Shown here piece by piece: positions 25,132 through 34,947 of a stretch of 49,555 bases of DNA; within the stretch, counting starts at the first letter, position 1, and every line of letters begins with the position of its first letter. Below the pieces are notes generated by a model, which worked only from the letters and a program-made list of their open reading frames with translations, ran no database searches and was not told where the DNA came from. The stretch is taken from positions 1 to 49,555 of the forward strand of contig DCKD01000068.1 in assembly GCA_002320245.1 (NCBI GenBank), given 5' to 3'. Source of the stretch: Lachnospiraceae bacterium UBA1683 (lineage in GTDB: Bacteria; Bacillota; Clostridia; Lachnospirales; Lachnospiraceae). Both the position numbers and the translations under genes were made by a program.

Positions 25132-25923
25132 CTACTGTCTGCTGAATAAATGCCGGAACCGGGTTAGAATTCCCTCCGGTCTGCTGAAATCCGGAATCGG
25201 CACTTCTTTTCCAAGTAACCGCTGGCAGATATGCTGGTAAGCCTGTCCCGCCATACAGTCCTCTCCTATCACCGGCTCCCCCTGATTGGTTGCAATGACC
25301 ACCTGCTCATCGTCCGGGATAACTCCGAGCAAATCAATTGCAAGAATCTCTGTGACATCTTCTACTGACATCATATCTCCCCTCCGTACCATGTCAATGC
25401 GAAGTCGGTTGATAATCAGTTCATTCCTGCGGATTCCATTTGTCTCCAGCAGACCGATAATCCGGTCGGCATCACGGATGGAAGAAACCTCTGCCGTTGT
25501 AACGACAATGGCACGGTCGGCGCCGGCAATCGCATTTTGGAATCCTTGTTCGATTCCCGCCGGGCAGTCCAGAAGGATATAATCAAACTCTTCTTTCAGG
25601 TCGCTAATCAGCTTCCGCATCTGCTCCGGAGACACGGATGTCTTATCCTTTGTCTGCGCAGACGGAAGAAGATACAGCTCAGGAAACCGACTGTCTTTAA
25701 TCAGTGCCTGTTTCATCCGGCATTTTCCTTCAATCACATCAACCAGATTGTAGACAATCCGGTTCTCCAACCCCATAACGACATCCAGGTTTCTAAGTCC
25801 AAGGTCAGTGTCAATGACTACCACTTTATTTCCTGCAAGGGAAAGCCCAATCCCAATATTTGCTGTCGTCGTCGTTTTGCCGACGCCGCCTTTTCCTGAT
25901 GTAATAACAATTACTTCTCCCAT
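25132..25923 (-). CDS. minD: Septum-site determining ATPase MinD
   Basis: 263 residues. The deviant Walker A motif GKGGVGKTTTTANIG and DTDLGLRNLDVVMGLENR are diagnostic, and the C-terminus ends in an amphipathic membrane helix (GILTRFRHLFSRQ). MinD recruits MinC to the membrane and oscillates with MinE. GGGAGG precedes the start. The gene directly follows mrdA with only 111 bases between, where minC would normally be. Confidence 0.95.
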   Translation of the reverse strand: MGEVIVITSGKGGVGKTTTTANIGIGLSLAGNKVVVIDTDLGLRNLDVVMGLENRIVYNLVDVIEGKCRMKQALIKDSRFPELYLLPSAQTKDKTSVSPEQMRKLISDLKEEFDYILLDCPAGIEQGFQNAIAGADRAIVVTTAEVSSIRDADRIIGLLETNGIRRNELIINRLRIDMVRRGDMMSVEDVTEILAIDLLGVIPDDEQVVIATNQGEPVIGEDCMAGQAYQHICQRLLGKEVPIPDFSRPEGILTRFRHLFSRQ

Positions 25924-26034
25924 TGTTGTCTATCCTCCCGCAACTTCTTTTCACAATTAATCTACAAGTGGATTCCGTTTCACCTGTTGTTTTCCTGCTG
26001 TATTTCGAAAGCGACTTTATCTGTAATACTGTCA

Positions 26035-28908
26035 TTAATCTCCGATGATTGCCGTTCCAATATCTGCAGCATGTCCGGTAATCAGTTCTTTGGCATCTGC
26101 CAGGTTGAATTTCGCACGGACAATATCCCTGCCGATTTCAGCCGTGTACGAAGAATTATAACCATTTGCAATTCGGACCGCAATCGCGATTTCCGGATTT
26201 TCAGCAGGTGCATATCCGACAAACAGTACGTGGTCCGGATGTACCTCACTTTGCTGTGCTGTACCTGTCTTTCCTGCCATTGAGATATTAAGTCCCGTAA
26301 ATGTGGAAGTATTCTGTACCATGCTTACCATTCCCTGCTGCACAAGATCCCATGAATTGGAAGAAACATCATCCATTGTATTAACCACACTTGGCTCATA
26401 GTTCTTGATAATCTTTCCATTGGAATCTGTTGTTTTATTCAGCAGTGACAGCTTATATACGGTTCCACGGTTTGCTACCGTGGCCACATACCGGTTCAAC
26501 TGGCTGACCGTGTAGTTATTTGTTCCCTGTCCAATTGCAGAACGAACAGAATCCTCATCGGAAATCTGCGGCTCTGACTCTGGTATTTCCAGACCGCTTG
26601 TCTCATTCAGTCCAAACTCCTGTGCATATTTTGCCAGCTTATCAGTACCAACAGTACTGTCATAATTTCCCTCCGCGTCCATGCCAAGTTCATATCCTAC
26701 TTCGTAGTAAAAATCATTACAGGATTCCTGAATTGCGCCGACAACATTCAGTCCGCCATGCGCATATGGATAAATCCAACATTTTGGACCCGGGGTAATC
26801 TTATCGAAGGAGCCGGTACAGGTAATGACTGTACCGCCGTTAATCACACCCTCTGTCAATCCGGCGATAGAGGACACCATCTTATACGTGGAACCCGGCG
26901 CTGTTTTTTCCTGTGTGGCGTTGTTAAAGAACGGTCTGGATAATCCGTTTACCAACTGTGTATAATATGCCGAATCCATTGTATTCGCCAGACGGTTATT
27001 GTCGTATCCCGGATACGATACACAGGCAAGTACCTGCCCGGTATTCGGATCGCTTACCACGGCAGAACCCGTACAGGGCTCCAGTGCAAGCTGTCCCGGT
27101 GTAATCTCCAGATTTTCTATCTTGCTGTACAGCCAGGAATAAGAATTTACACTGCCGTCGCGAAGTCCGTTATAAGTGCCCTCATCCATCGGAAGAACGC
27201 CCTGTTCGTACACAATCGCACAAATCTGCGCTCCGCTGATACCTTCTGATTTTATAAGATATTTGTACAGAAGTTTGTCGAAATTCACATCCGAATTCAA
27301 ATAATCCTGTAAATATTTTAAAATCGCCTGATACACCTCAGCGGCATCTGAATATTTTTCTGAAGAAATGTATTTGCTTAACTTAGACGAATCAATCCAG
27401 TTCTGGGAAATTGCATAGTTCAGGTACTGATTCAGGCTGATTGTCTCCTGTTTTGCCCATGCCTGATATGTCGCATCATTCTTATCAATCGCATCCGCCA
27501 TCAGAATGCCTGCATCGTCACGCAGGACCTCTTCCAGATAATCCTCATATGCCTTCATTTCATTGGACAAGTCCTTATATGCTGTTCCCCCGTTGAGCTC
27601 ATTCATCAGCCCTTCTATTGTTGCCGTTTTTTTCGCTGAAAATGCCGCATAGACTTCCTGTTCTGCCGGTCCTGCATCCTCCGCCGAAAAATGTGCCTCA
27701 TCAATAATCTCATTTCCGATAAATGCATTGTATGCGTCATCAACCGGAATAATAATTTCCTTAGAATCCGAAACCGTACTCGGGTCATAATTCATAACAT
27801 TCCGGAGTTTAGACAACACAATTCCAGCAATCTTCTCTTCCAATAGTTTATAGGTTGTTTCCTGCAAATCCTTATCGATAGTCAGATAAACATCATTTCC
27901 CGCCCCCGGCTCGGTATAGCTCACCGTGTCAGTTATTTTTCCGACACTGTCCACATAAAACGTTTTCTCTCCCTTTGTTCCCTGGAGCGTCGTATCCAAT
28001 GTCTGTTCAAGACCTGATTTTCCTACAATATCCGATAACGAATACTTTTTCTGTACATCTTTGTCCAAGTCATCATACTCATCCTGTGAAATCTTACCGG
28101 TATATCCAATGATGGATGCAAAATATTTACTGTCCGTATAACGGCGGAGAGATTCCTCTGCGATATCGACGCCTTCCAGATTATTCTTATTCTCCATAAT
28201 GGCAGCCGCAGTCTCATCACTGACATCAGAGGCAAGTACAACCGGAATATATTTCTGATAACTGTTCAGGTTAATCGCATACCGGAGTGTTACCATCTTC
28301 AAGGTGTATGCCTTGTCCTCGTTTGTATCATCCAATCCGTAGCCATAAGTTTCATCGGTGCACAAATAGTGAATAATATCATCCGGAGTGGCATTCTTCT
28401 GGAAATCTTTTAGTTTATCTACATAAGTCTGACCATAAACATCCGCGATAAACCGCATTCTTGATGTCTCATCAGTCTGTGAGAACTGATAATTTCCTGC
28501 GGAATCCAGTACGATTCCAAAATCATTGATAACAGAGTCTCCGTGGGATTCTACAATCTGAATCACATCTTCGAGAATCTTGTTCAGCGTTTTATTTCGA
28601 TTCCCGTCCGAGGGAATATCATCTTCGATTGTAACGGAATAGGCCAGCTCATTATACGCCAGCAGGTTTCCGTTTCTGTCATAAATATTGCCGCGGGTTC
28701 CCGGAATCTCCCGTGTCTTGCGAATCTGGAGCTTATAGTTGTCCAGATAATATTCTCCTTTTACAATCTGCAGATAAAACAAGCGTCCGATTAGAATGGA
28801 GAATAGAACAATAAAAACAAGACCAAGGACGGCAAGCCTGGAATCCAGAAATTGCCGGCCCTTTCTTTTTACATAGTTATAAAATTGATTAAACAAACTT
28901 GCTTGCAC
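26035..28908 (-). CDS. mrdA: Penicillin-binding protein 2 (elongasome transpeptidase)
   Basis: 957 residues, class B PBP. One N-terminal membrane segment (LAVLGLVFIVLFSILIG) is followed by a pedestal domain (GTRGNIYDRNGNLLAYNE) and the transpeptidase. Active-site motifs are STYK (serine about 673), SCN (about 725) and KTGT (about 878). Between roughly 370 and 600 lies a long helical insertion not found in E. coli PBP2. It pairs with RodA in lateral wall synthesis. mreD overlaps its start by 20 bases. Confidence 0.94.
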   Translation of the reverse strand: MQASLFNQFYNYVKRKGRQFLDSRLAVLGLVFIVLFSILIGRLFYLQIVKGEYYLDNYKLQIRKTREIPGTRGNIYDRNGNLLAYNELAYSVTIEDDIPSDGNRNKTLNKILEDVIQIVESHGDSVINDFGIVLDSAGNYQFSQTDETSRMRFIADVYGQTYVDKLKDFQKNATPDDIIHYLCTDETYGYGLDDTNEDKAYTLKMVTLRYAINLNSYQKYIPVVLASDVSDETAAAIMENKNNLEGVDIAEESLRRYTDSKYFASIIGYTGKISQDEYDDLDKDVQKKYSLSDIVGKSGLEQTLDTTLQGTKGEKTFYVDSVGKITDTVSYTEPGAGNDVYLTIDKDLQETTYKLLEEKIAGIVLSKLRNVMNYDPSTVSDSKEIIIPVDDAYNAFIGNEIIDEAHFSAEDAGPAEQEVYAAFSAKKTATIEGLMNELNGGTAYKDLSNEMKAYEDYLEEVLRDDAGILMADAIDKNDATYQAWAKQETISLNQYLNYAISQNWIDSSKLSKYISSEKYSDAAEVYQAILKYLQDYLNSDVNFDKLLYKYLIKSEGISGAQICAIVYEQGVLPMDEGTYNGLRDGSVNSYSWLYSKIENLEITPGQLALEPCTGSAVVSDPNTGQVLACVSYPGYDNNRLANTMDSAYYTQLVNGLSRPFFNNATQEKTAPGSTYKMVSSIAGLTEGVINGGTVITCTGSFDKITPGPKCWIYPYAHGGLNVVGAIQESCNDFYYEVGYELGMDAEGNYDSTVGTDKLAKYAQEFGLNETSGLEIPESEPQISDEDSVRSAIGQGTNNYTVSQLNRYVATVANRGTVYKLSLLNKTTDSNGKIIKNYEPSVVNTMDDVSSNSWDLVQQGMVSMVQNTSTFTGLNISMAGKTGTAQQSEVHPDHVLFVGYAPAENPEIAIAVRIANGYNSSYTAEIGRDIVRAKFNLADAKELITGHAADIGTAIIGD

Positions 28909-29422
28909 TCCTTTTTTCTTCTGCTTCTAACCTGTGGTTAATAAAAAGTATCAACGGATATAGTACAAGTGTCACCACTATTGTATATATGAGTTCAGGT
29001 ATGATAATATGATTCAGATAATACGGAAAATTAAATTCACTTCTCAGCATGAACTGCAGGACATATACAGCCAGCCCATATACAAACTCGCTGCCCGCAA
29101 TCAGACAAAGCGGAAGCTTGATATCTTCATCATAATACATTTGTCGGAACCAGCCATTGATGTATCCGATTACAAGATAAATCAGTGCATAGAATCCGAG
29201 AATACTTCCGAACTGGATGTCAACCATCAGTCCGGCAAAAAATCCAAGCAGCATTCCTTCTTTCTGTCCGCGCATGAACCCGAACGATGCCGTTACAATC
29301 AGCAGCAGGTTCGGCTTAATGGATGCAAGTACCAGTTTTGGAAAAACAGTACACTGCAGCAGATAACACCCAAGAAGAATCACGGCAGTGACAAGGAAAC
29401 GCCGTATCTTATCTTTTTTCAT
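28889..29422 (-). CDS. mreD: Rod shape-determining protein MreD
   Basis: 177 residues with about five membrane segments (FLVTAVILLGCYLLQCTVF, then LGFFAGLMVDIQFGSILGF). The family is hydrophobic and poorly conserved, so the call rests on size, topology and position between mreC and mrdA. It overlaps mrdA by 20 bases. Confidence 0.9.
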   Translation of the reverse strand: MKKDKIRRFLVTAVILLGCYLLQCTVFPKLVLASIKPNLLLIVTASFGFMRGQKEGMLLGFFAGLMVDIQFGSILGFYALIYLVIGYINGWFRQMYYDEDIKLPLCLIAGSEFVYGLAVYVLQFMLRSEFNFPYYLNHIIIPELIYTIVVTLVLYPLILFINHRLEAEEKRSASKFV

Positions 29423-29435
29423 ACCGCCATCTCCT

Positions 29436-30296
29436 TTACTTACTCTCTGTCATAGATGATTTGGTTGTTGTTATGACAAGAACCTCCTGTAGATTCTTAA
29501 AATCAACAGCCGGTGTAATATAACCTGAGCGTGTCAGGTTATTGGAGTCCACATTGACCTCACTTACATATCCAATGAGAATTCCCTGCAGGTATTTGTC
29601 ACTGATATAGGAAGTGACAATCTGCTCGCCGACATTAATTGTATTGTCATTATTCTCCATCTGTTCAAATCGAATCTTTCCGTCCGTCAACAGAGATAAA
29701 TCGCCCTCTACAATGCAGCGGTCAGAGGTGGAAAGCACCATTCCGCTGACATTGCTGGAATCATCAATGATAGAGCGTACCTTTGCCCATGTAGGTCCTG
29801 TCTCTGTTACGATTCCAACCAATCCGGTCCCGGCAATTACATTCATATCTTTTTCGATACCGTCTTTACTGCCCTTATCAATGGTAAACGTGCTGAACCA
29901 GTTCCCCGTATCCTTTCCGATTACATGCGCGCCGACTTTCTCGTATTCTGCATAGTTCTGATCCAGCTTATAGAGTGCCTGCAGGCGCTCCAGCTCGTAC
30001 TTATCTTCCTGCAGGTTGTTATTCTCTGTAATCAGCTCATCAACACGTTCCTTGAGCTTTTTATTCTCAGACTGTACTTCTTTAAGTGTTTTGAAACTGT
30101 CATTCACGTCCCCAAGCCAGCCACCGATATGGTTGATGCCCTGCTGCATTGGGATGACTGTGACATTTGCAGCCACTTTAAATGGACCGCTGACTTTATC
30201 GGAAAACACAGATAAAATCATCAGTAAAATACAGGCAAGTGACAATCCCAAAAGCCAGTATCTATTCGCACGAGATGTTTGATTTATTTTTTTCAT
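29436..30296 (-). CDS. mreC: Rod shape-determining protein MreC
   Basis: About 286 residues. One membrane segment (WLLGLSLACILLMILSVF) is followed by a coiled coil (about 65-105: QSENKKLKERVDELITENNN) and the beta-rich MreC domain (VIGKDTGNWFSTFTIDKG, GLVGIVTETGP). It links MreB inside the cell to PBP2 outside. The ATG at 30296 overlaps the mreB stop (TAATG). Confidence 0.94.
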   Translation of the reverse strand: MKKINQTSRANRYWLLGLSLACILLMILSVFSDKVSGPFKVAANVTVIPMQQGINHIGGWLGDVNDSFKTLKEVQSENKKLKERVDELITENNNLQEDKYELERLQALYKLDQNYAEYEKVGAHVIGKDTGNWFSTFTIDKGSKDGIEKDMNVIAGTGLVGIVTETGPTWAKVRSIIDDSSNVSGMVLSTSDRCIVEGDLSLLTDGKIRFEQMENNDNTINVGEQIVTSYISDKYLQGILIGYVSEVNVDSNNLTRSGYITPAVDFKNLQEVLVITTTKSSMTESK

Positions 30297-31321
30297 TATC
30301 CTAACCACCTATATCCTTTATCTAACATGGAATATGTAAGACGGGCATATTCCTTTTTGCTTTGAATAATCTGCCGGAGTCCATCCACACTGCAAAGTTC
30401 CGGATGTTCCACCACGGAGACATGCATTCCGGTACTTTCCTTCAGATAACTGGAGATTCCTTTGAGTTTCCCCATACCGCCGGTCAGACAGATACCGTTT
30501 TTCTCAATCTCACGGCGCACATCCGGGGGCGTGCGTTCCAGCATGGAGCGGATGGCAACTACGCATTCATCCATCAAATCTTTCATCGCAGCGCGGACAA
30601 GCCCGATTGAGACCTGCGTCCGCTGTGGAAGCCCCAAAATCAGATTTCTTCCTGCAATCTGCATGACAGAATCCGTGTCTTCACTGAAAATCCCGAATTC
30701 ATGCCGAAGCGATTCCGCCGTCTTCCTTCCAATCAGGAAATCCTGATTTCTCCGCACCCGGTTGATGATTGCCTGATCAAACTGCTCTCCGCCGAACTTC
30801 AAAAGACGGTTCATAACAATCCCGCCACAGGCAAGAACCGACAGTTCCATGCTGCCGCCGCCCATATTCAGAATCATGACACCGCCTGTTTGGAACACAT
30901 CGAGACCGAATCCGATCGCATCTGCAAGCCCCCGCTCAACGATGGATACTGATTTTGCACGGGCGGAAGAGTGATATACCAAATCGTAAAACGCACGTTT
31001 CTCCACTTCGGTGATATCTGTCGGAACCGCAATAACATACTCTCCTCCTCCGGAAAACTGCCTCGCTTTTTTCAGCAGATTTTCCAGCAGATTCTGCATA
31101 TCATTAAACCGTGCGATAACGCCGCCCTGCATCGGGAACACCACGTCAATGTTCCCCGGCGCCTTTTCAAACATGGCATATGCCTCATCCCCCGTTGCAA
31201 ATATCTCTTTATTGTTTTTTGTCGCAATGACACTTTTTTCTTTCCAGATTTCGTCTTTTTTCTTATCAAAGACTTTTATTTCATATGTCCCCAAATCAAG
31301 TCCGTATATATTCCCGGCCAT
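30296..31321 (-). CDS. mreB: MreB-like actin homologue
   Basis: 341 residues of the MreB/Mbl actin family. Phosphate-binding loops are IYGLDLGTYEIKVF and MILNMGGGSMELSVL, and ICLTGGMGKLKGI is the adenosine loop. It forms membrane filaments guiding wall elongation. The N-terminus and the DLGT region are more divergent than in typical MreB. GGAAGGA precedes the ATG, 30 bases after radC. Confidence 0.92.
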   Translation of the reverse strand: MAGNIYGLDLGTYEIKVFDKKKDEIWKEKSVIATKNNKEIFATGDEAYAMFEKAPGNIDVVFPMQGGVIARFNDMQNLLENLLKKARQFSGGGEYVIAVPTDITEVEKRAFYDLVYHSSARAKSVSIVERGLADAIGFGLDVFQTGGVMILNMGGGSMELSVLACGGIVMNRLLKFGGEQFDQAIINRVRRNQDFLIGRKTAESLRHEFGIFSEDTDSVMQIAGRNLILGLPQRTQVSIGLVRAAMKDLMDECVVAIRSMLERTPPDVRREIEKNGICLTGGMGKLKGISSYLKESTGMHVSVVEHPELCSVDGLRQIIQSKKEYARLTYSMLDKGYRWLG

Positions 31322-31351
31322 TCTTTATCCTTCCCTGTCTTTTTAATCATG

Positions 31352-32038
31352 CTAAAAAAGTTTTTTCTCCCTCATACTGACGTAGCAGTTATTCCCAATG
31401 ATTATATGATCCAGCAGACTCACACCAACCATCTCCCCGGCGTCGCGTATCCTGCATGTAATCAGTATATCTTCTTTACTCGGGGACGGATCCCCGCTCG
31501 GATGGTTGTGCAGTAGAATGATGGATACCGCATTTTTCTGTAATGCTTCCACAAAAAGCTCGCGTGGAGAAATCACTGCTGCATTGACCGTTCCTTTGAA
31601 AATATTCATTTCGTCAATTAGCCTTGTTCTCGTATTCAAAAGCAGAAGTTTCATCACTTCTTGCTTTTCGTGGCGGAGATCTTCCATATAATATCTGGCA
31701 ATGGATTGTGGAGACTGAAAATTCAGTTCCCCCTCTGCGGATGCTTTGGACAGACGCTTTGCGAGTTCCGACAGACACAAAATCTGGATTGCCTTCACTT
31801 TCCCGATGCCCTTTACCTGCCGCAACTGTTCGTATGACCATTGGTGGATATTCAGTATGCCATCTCCGGAAAATTCCGGATAGAGTATCTTCTCCGCAAG
31901 CTGCATGGAATTCTCGCCCTGTGTTCCGGTGCGCAGCAACACTGCAAGCAATTCGATGTTTGTCAGGTTCTGTGCCCCGAATCGTTCACACTTTTCGTAA
32001 GGGCGTTCTTCATTGTTGAGTTCTTTTATTTTTTTCAT
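31352..32038 (-). CDS. radC: RadC-family JAB/MPN protein
   Basis: About 228 residues. An N-terminal helix-hairpin-helix-like part (QVKGIGKVKAIQILCLSEL) is followed by a JAB1/MPN domain with the metal-binding HNHPSGDPSPSKED motif. Despite its name, a repair role for RadC is not supported; metalloprotease or DNA-processing roles are suggested. I start at MKKIKEL (32038) because GGGA lies about 10 bases upstream; an ATG 24 bases earlier lacks an SD and sits near a possible -10. radC beside mreB is typical of Firmicutes. Confidence 0.9.
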   Translation of the reverse strand: MKKIKELNNEERPYEKCERFGAQNLTNIELLAVLLRTGTQGENSMQLAEKILYPEFSGDGILNIHQWSYEQLRQVKGIGKVKAIQILCLSELAKRLSKASAEGELNFQSPQSIARYYMEDLRHEKQEVMKLLLLNTRTRLIDEMNIFKGTVNAAVISPRELFVEALQKNAVSIILLHNHPSGDPSPSKEDILITCRIRDAGEMVGVSLLDHIIIGNNCYVSMREKKLF

Positions 32039-32120
32039 CGCATCGTTTTCCCGATGATACATTCTAGAATATTCCGATTTATTTTAGCATAATTTTTTCT
32101 CCATGTATAGGGAAGGAAAA

Positions 32121-33719
32121 TTAAAAATTCTGAAATTTTTGTATAATCGCCTCGGCAACTTTCATTCCATCCATTGCCGCAGAGGTAATTCCGCCGGCAT
32201 ATCCTGCCCCCTCACCACATGGATAAAGTCCTTTTATTTCGCTTTCCATCGCCTTATCCCTGAGAATTTTTATCGGAGAAGATGTTCTGCTCTCGACACC
32301 GGAGAGCAGTGCATCTTCTCTTGCAAATCCATGGATTTTGCAGTCCATTGCCGCAATGCCCTGTTCCAGTGATTCCGCCAGTTCTTCCGGAAAAACAGAC
32401 CGTACATTGGCAAGACGATAATTTCCGCGCATCTGTGGCATGACCTCGCCAAATTGTGTGCTTGCCTGATTCATGCAGAAATCTTTGTAGCACTGCACCG
32501 GAATATCCCCCTGTCCCGCGGCATAAGCCCTTTTCTCCAGTTCACGTTGGAAAGAAACTCCGGCGAGCGGATGGTCTGAACCATAATCCTTTGGAGTGAC
32601 TGATACAATCACCGCGCTGTTCGCATTTTTCCCGGCACGGTCATGGTAACTCATCCCGTTGACCGCCAGCCGGTTTTCTTCCGAAGAGGCATTGACCACA
32701 TATCCGCCCGGACACATGCAAAATGTATAGACTCCTCTTCCGTTCGGCAGGTTCTCAGCCAGTTTATACGCAGCAGGCGGCAACTGAGCCGCCATCTCTT
32801 TGCCATACTGGGATTCCTGAATCATCTGCTGTGGGTGTTCGATACGCACACCCACAGCAAATGATTTTGCCTGCATCGGAACTTCTGCATCGTACAGAGT
32901 CTGAAAAGTATCGCGTGCACTATGCCCGACAGCCAGAACGAGTATCCCGGTTTCCAGACAGTCCGCACCGTTTAGCTGTACGCCGCGCAATATCTTATGT
33001 CCGGACTGCATCTCCAGATTCAGCCCGGTTACCTGTGTATGAAAATGGATTTCCCCGCCAAGACACAGAATCTCTTTTCTCATATTCGATACTACGATGG
33101 ATAAAACATCTGTACCAATATGCGGTTTCTGCTCATACAAAATCGTTTCATCTGCACCAAATCTCACAAAAGTTTCCAGTACAAACCGGTTCCGTCCGAA
33201 TTTATCCTTTACGAGTGTGTTCAGCTTCCCATCAGAAAATGTCCCTGCACCACCCTCCCCGAACTGCACATTGGATGCCGGATTGAGTATCCCGTCTTTC
33301 CAGAACCGCTCCACATCTTTCATCCGCTCTTCTACCGGTGCACCTCGTTCTGCCAGAATGGGGCGATATCCTTCTTTTGCCAGCAGATATGCACAAAAAA
33401 GCCCCGCAGGACCCGCGCCGGCAATGACCGGGCGGGACGGAGGCTTTTTGACTCCATGCACCGGAATCTGATAAGGATGTTCCGATACTTTCTGCACTTT
33501 ATTCTGAAAGCGTTTCTGAATCCGCTCTTCCTGTTTTACTTTTACATCCACAGAGTAAGAATAAAAAATCTCCGGTTTCTTACGTGCATCTATGGATTGT
33601 TTATGAACCCGGTAGCCCAATAAATCCTCCCTCGGGATTTTTAATGTTTTTATCAGGAGGTTTTCCAAATCCTCCGGAGTGTGGCCTGGTTTTAATTTTA
33701 ACTGATTAATACGTAGCAC
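32121..33719 (-). CDS. FAD-dependent dehydrogenase, COG2509 family
   Basis: 532 residues. An N-terminal extension of about 100 residues (RINQLKLKPGHTPEDLENLL) precedes a FAD domain with the dinucleotide motif VIAGAGPAGLFCAYLLAKEG. GEGGAGTFSDGKLNT and SVFPEELAESLEQGIAAMD are family blocks. COG2509 proteins have no proven substrate. A GTG start with GGGAGG upstream overlaps the end of the next flavoprotein by 14 bases, so both are probably made together. Confidence 0.88.
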   Translation of the reverse strand: MLRINQLKLKPGHTPEDLENLLIKTLKIPREDLLGYRVHKQSIDARKKPEIFYSYSVDVKVKQEERIQKRFQNKVQKVSEHPYQIPVHGVKKPPSRPVIAGAGPAGLFCAYLLAKEGYRPILAERGAPVEERMKDVERFWKDGILNPASNVQFGEGGAGTFSDGKLNTLVKDKFGRNRFVLETFVRFGADETILYEQKPHIGTDVLSIVVSNMRKEILCLGGEIHFHTQVTGLNLEMQSGHKILRGVQLNGADCLETGILVLAVGHSARDTFQTLYDAEVPMQAKSFAVGVRIEHPQQMIQESQYGKEMAAQLPPAAYKLAENLPNGRGVYTFCMCPGGYVVNASSEENRLAVNGMSYHDRAGKNANSAVIVSVTPKDYGSDHPLAGVSFQRELEKRAYAAGQGDIPVQCYKDFCMNQASTQFGEVMPQMRGNYRLANVRSVFPEELAESLEQGIAAMDCKIHGFAREDALLSGVESRTSSPIKILRDKAMESEIKGLYPCGEGAGYAGGITSAAMDGMKVAEAIIQKFQNF

Positions 33720-34932
33720 GTGCCGCCTCCCTTCCAGCTACTGCCCCACTGGACCATGCCCACTGTAGGTTATATCCGCCGCAGAGTCCGTCTACATCCA
33801 GAATCTCTCCCGCAAAATAAACGCCGGGAACAAGGTACGATTCCAGCGTACCCGGATGGACTTCTCTCGTATCCACTCCGCCACAGCAGATTTGCGCCTG
33901 TTCGAAAGAATTTGTTTCTGTTACATCTGTCTGGAAATGCTGAATCAGAGATGCAAGTTTTTTTATCTCCAGATCCGACATCAGCCTGACCTTTTTTCCC
34001 CGGTCAAACCCACCGAGTTTTAACCATAAGTCACAGAGTTTCTTATGAAACAGCCCAACCAGAAACTCTCCCAATGCTTTTTCCGGCCGCTGTGCAATCC
34101 GTCTCTGTAAGAATGCCGCAAAAGCACCCGGTTCAAAATCCGGCATAAAATTCAGCACCGCCGTAACATGCTTCTTTTCATAGAGTGACCTTGCCGCGTA
34201 TCTGCTCACCTGAAATACCGGAATCCCGGAAATCCCATAATTGACAAGCTGGAGTTCCCCGCAGTCCTTTGCAAGAAATTCGCCATCTGCATAGATTGAC
34301 ACTTCCCCCTGTACCCGGACACCCGCCACGCTCCTGTAATATTTTTCTTTACACCGCAACTGTACCAGTGCGGGAAGAACCGGAATCATCCGGTGTCGAA
34401 GCTGCTTTGCAAGGGCATAACCGCTTCCGTCAGAACCGGTAACCGGAGACGCTTTGGAGCCGCAGGCGAGAATTACAGCATCTGCTGACACCGGTTTCTT
34501 ATTCGTATGGATACGGAATCCGTGTCTTACCGGCTCGATACCCACAGCCTCTGTCTCTGTCAGAATATGGATGCGCAGCCGCTCCAATTCCATCAAAAGG
34601 ACATCCACCACGGAAGACGCCTGATCTGAATTCGGATACAGGTATCCATTTCGATTTTTGGAATAAATTCCCAGTTCCAGAAAAAAAGCCACTGTCTGCT
34701 GCATATCAAACTGTCTGATTATCCCCCACGGAAATTCTGGATTCTCAGAGCGGTAACATTCCGGTGTCTGTACGGTATTCGTAAAATTACAGCGTCCGTT
34801 TCCGGTGGCAAGAATCTTCTTTGCGATTCTGTCCTTATGCTCCAGAACCGTCACCTGCGCACCTTCCCGTGCAGCCGCGACAGCAGCCATTATTCCCGCA
34901 GCCCCGCCACCGATAATTACAATTTGTCTCAC
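33706..34932 (-). CDS. BaiN/HI0933-family FAD flavoprotein
   Basis: About 408 residues. The N-terminus has the FAD fold (IVIIGGGAAGIMAAVAAA), then the family signature LATGNGRCNFTN, and near the end GVYFAGEILDVDGLCGGYN. Annotations range from aminoacetone oxidase to bile-acid dehydrogenase BaiN; the substrate is unknown. GTG 34932 is preferred since AAGGAGG is 6 bases upstream; an ATG at 34938 touches the SD. Confidence 0.9.
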   Translation of the reverse strand: MRQIVIIGGGAAGIMAAVAAAREGAQVTVLEHKDRIAKKILATGNGRCNFTNTVQTPECYRSENPEFPWGIIRQFDMQQTVAFFLELGIYSKNRNGYLYPNSDQASSVVDVLLMELERLRIHILTETEAVGIEPVRHGFRIHTNKKPVSADAVILACGSKASPVTGSDGSGYALAKQLRHRMIPVLPALVQLRCKEKYYRSVAGVRVQGEVSIYADGEFLAKDCGELQLVNYGISGIPVFQVSRYAARSLYEKKHVTAVLNFMPDFEPGAFAAFLQRRIAQRPEKALGEFLVGLFHKKLCDLWLKLGGFDRGKKVRLMSDLEIKKLASLIQHFQTDVTETNSFEQAQICCGGVDTREVHPGTLESYLVPGVYFAGEILDVDGLCGGYNLQWAWSSGAVAGREAARATY

Positions 34933-34947
34933 AACCATCCTCCTTTT

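Noticed and set aside
25826..26035. A 69-codon minus-strand frame between mrdA and minD as a possible MinC remnant
   Set aside because: It overlaps the minD start in another frame and shows no MinC block; its basic run comes from the shifted reading of the Walker A region.
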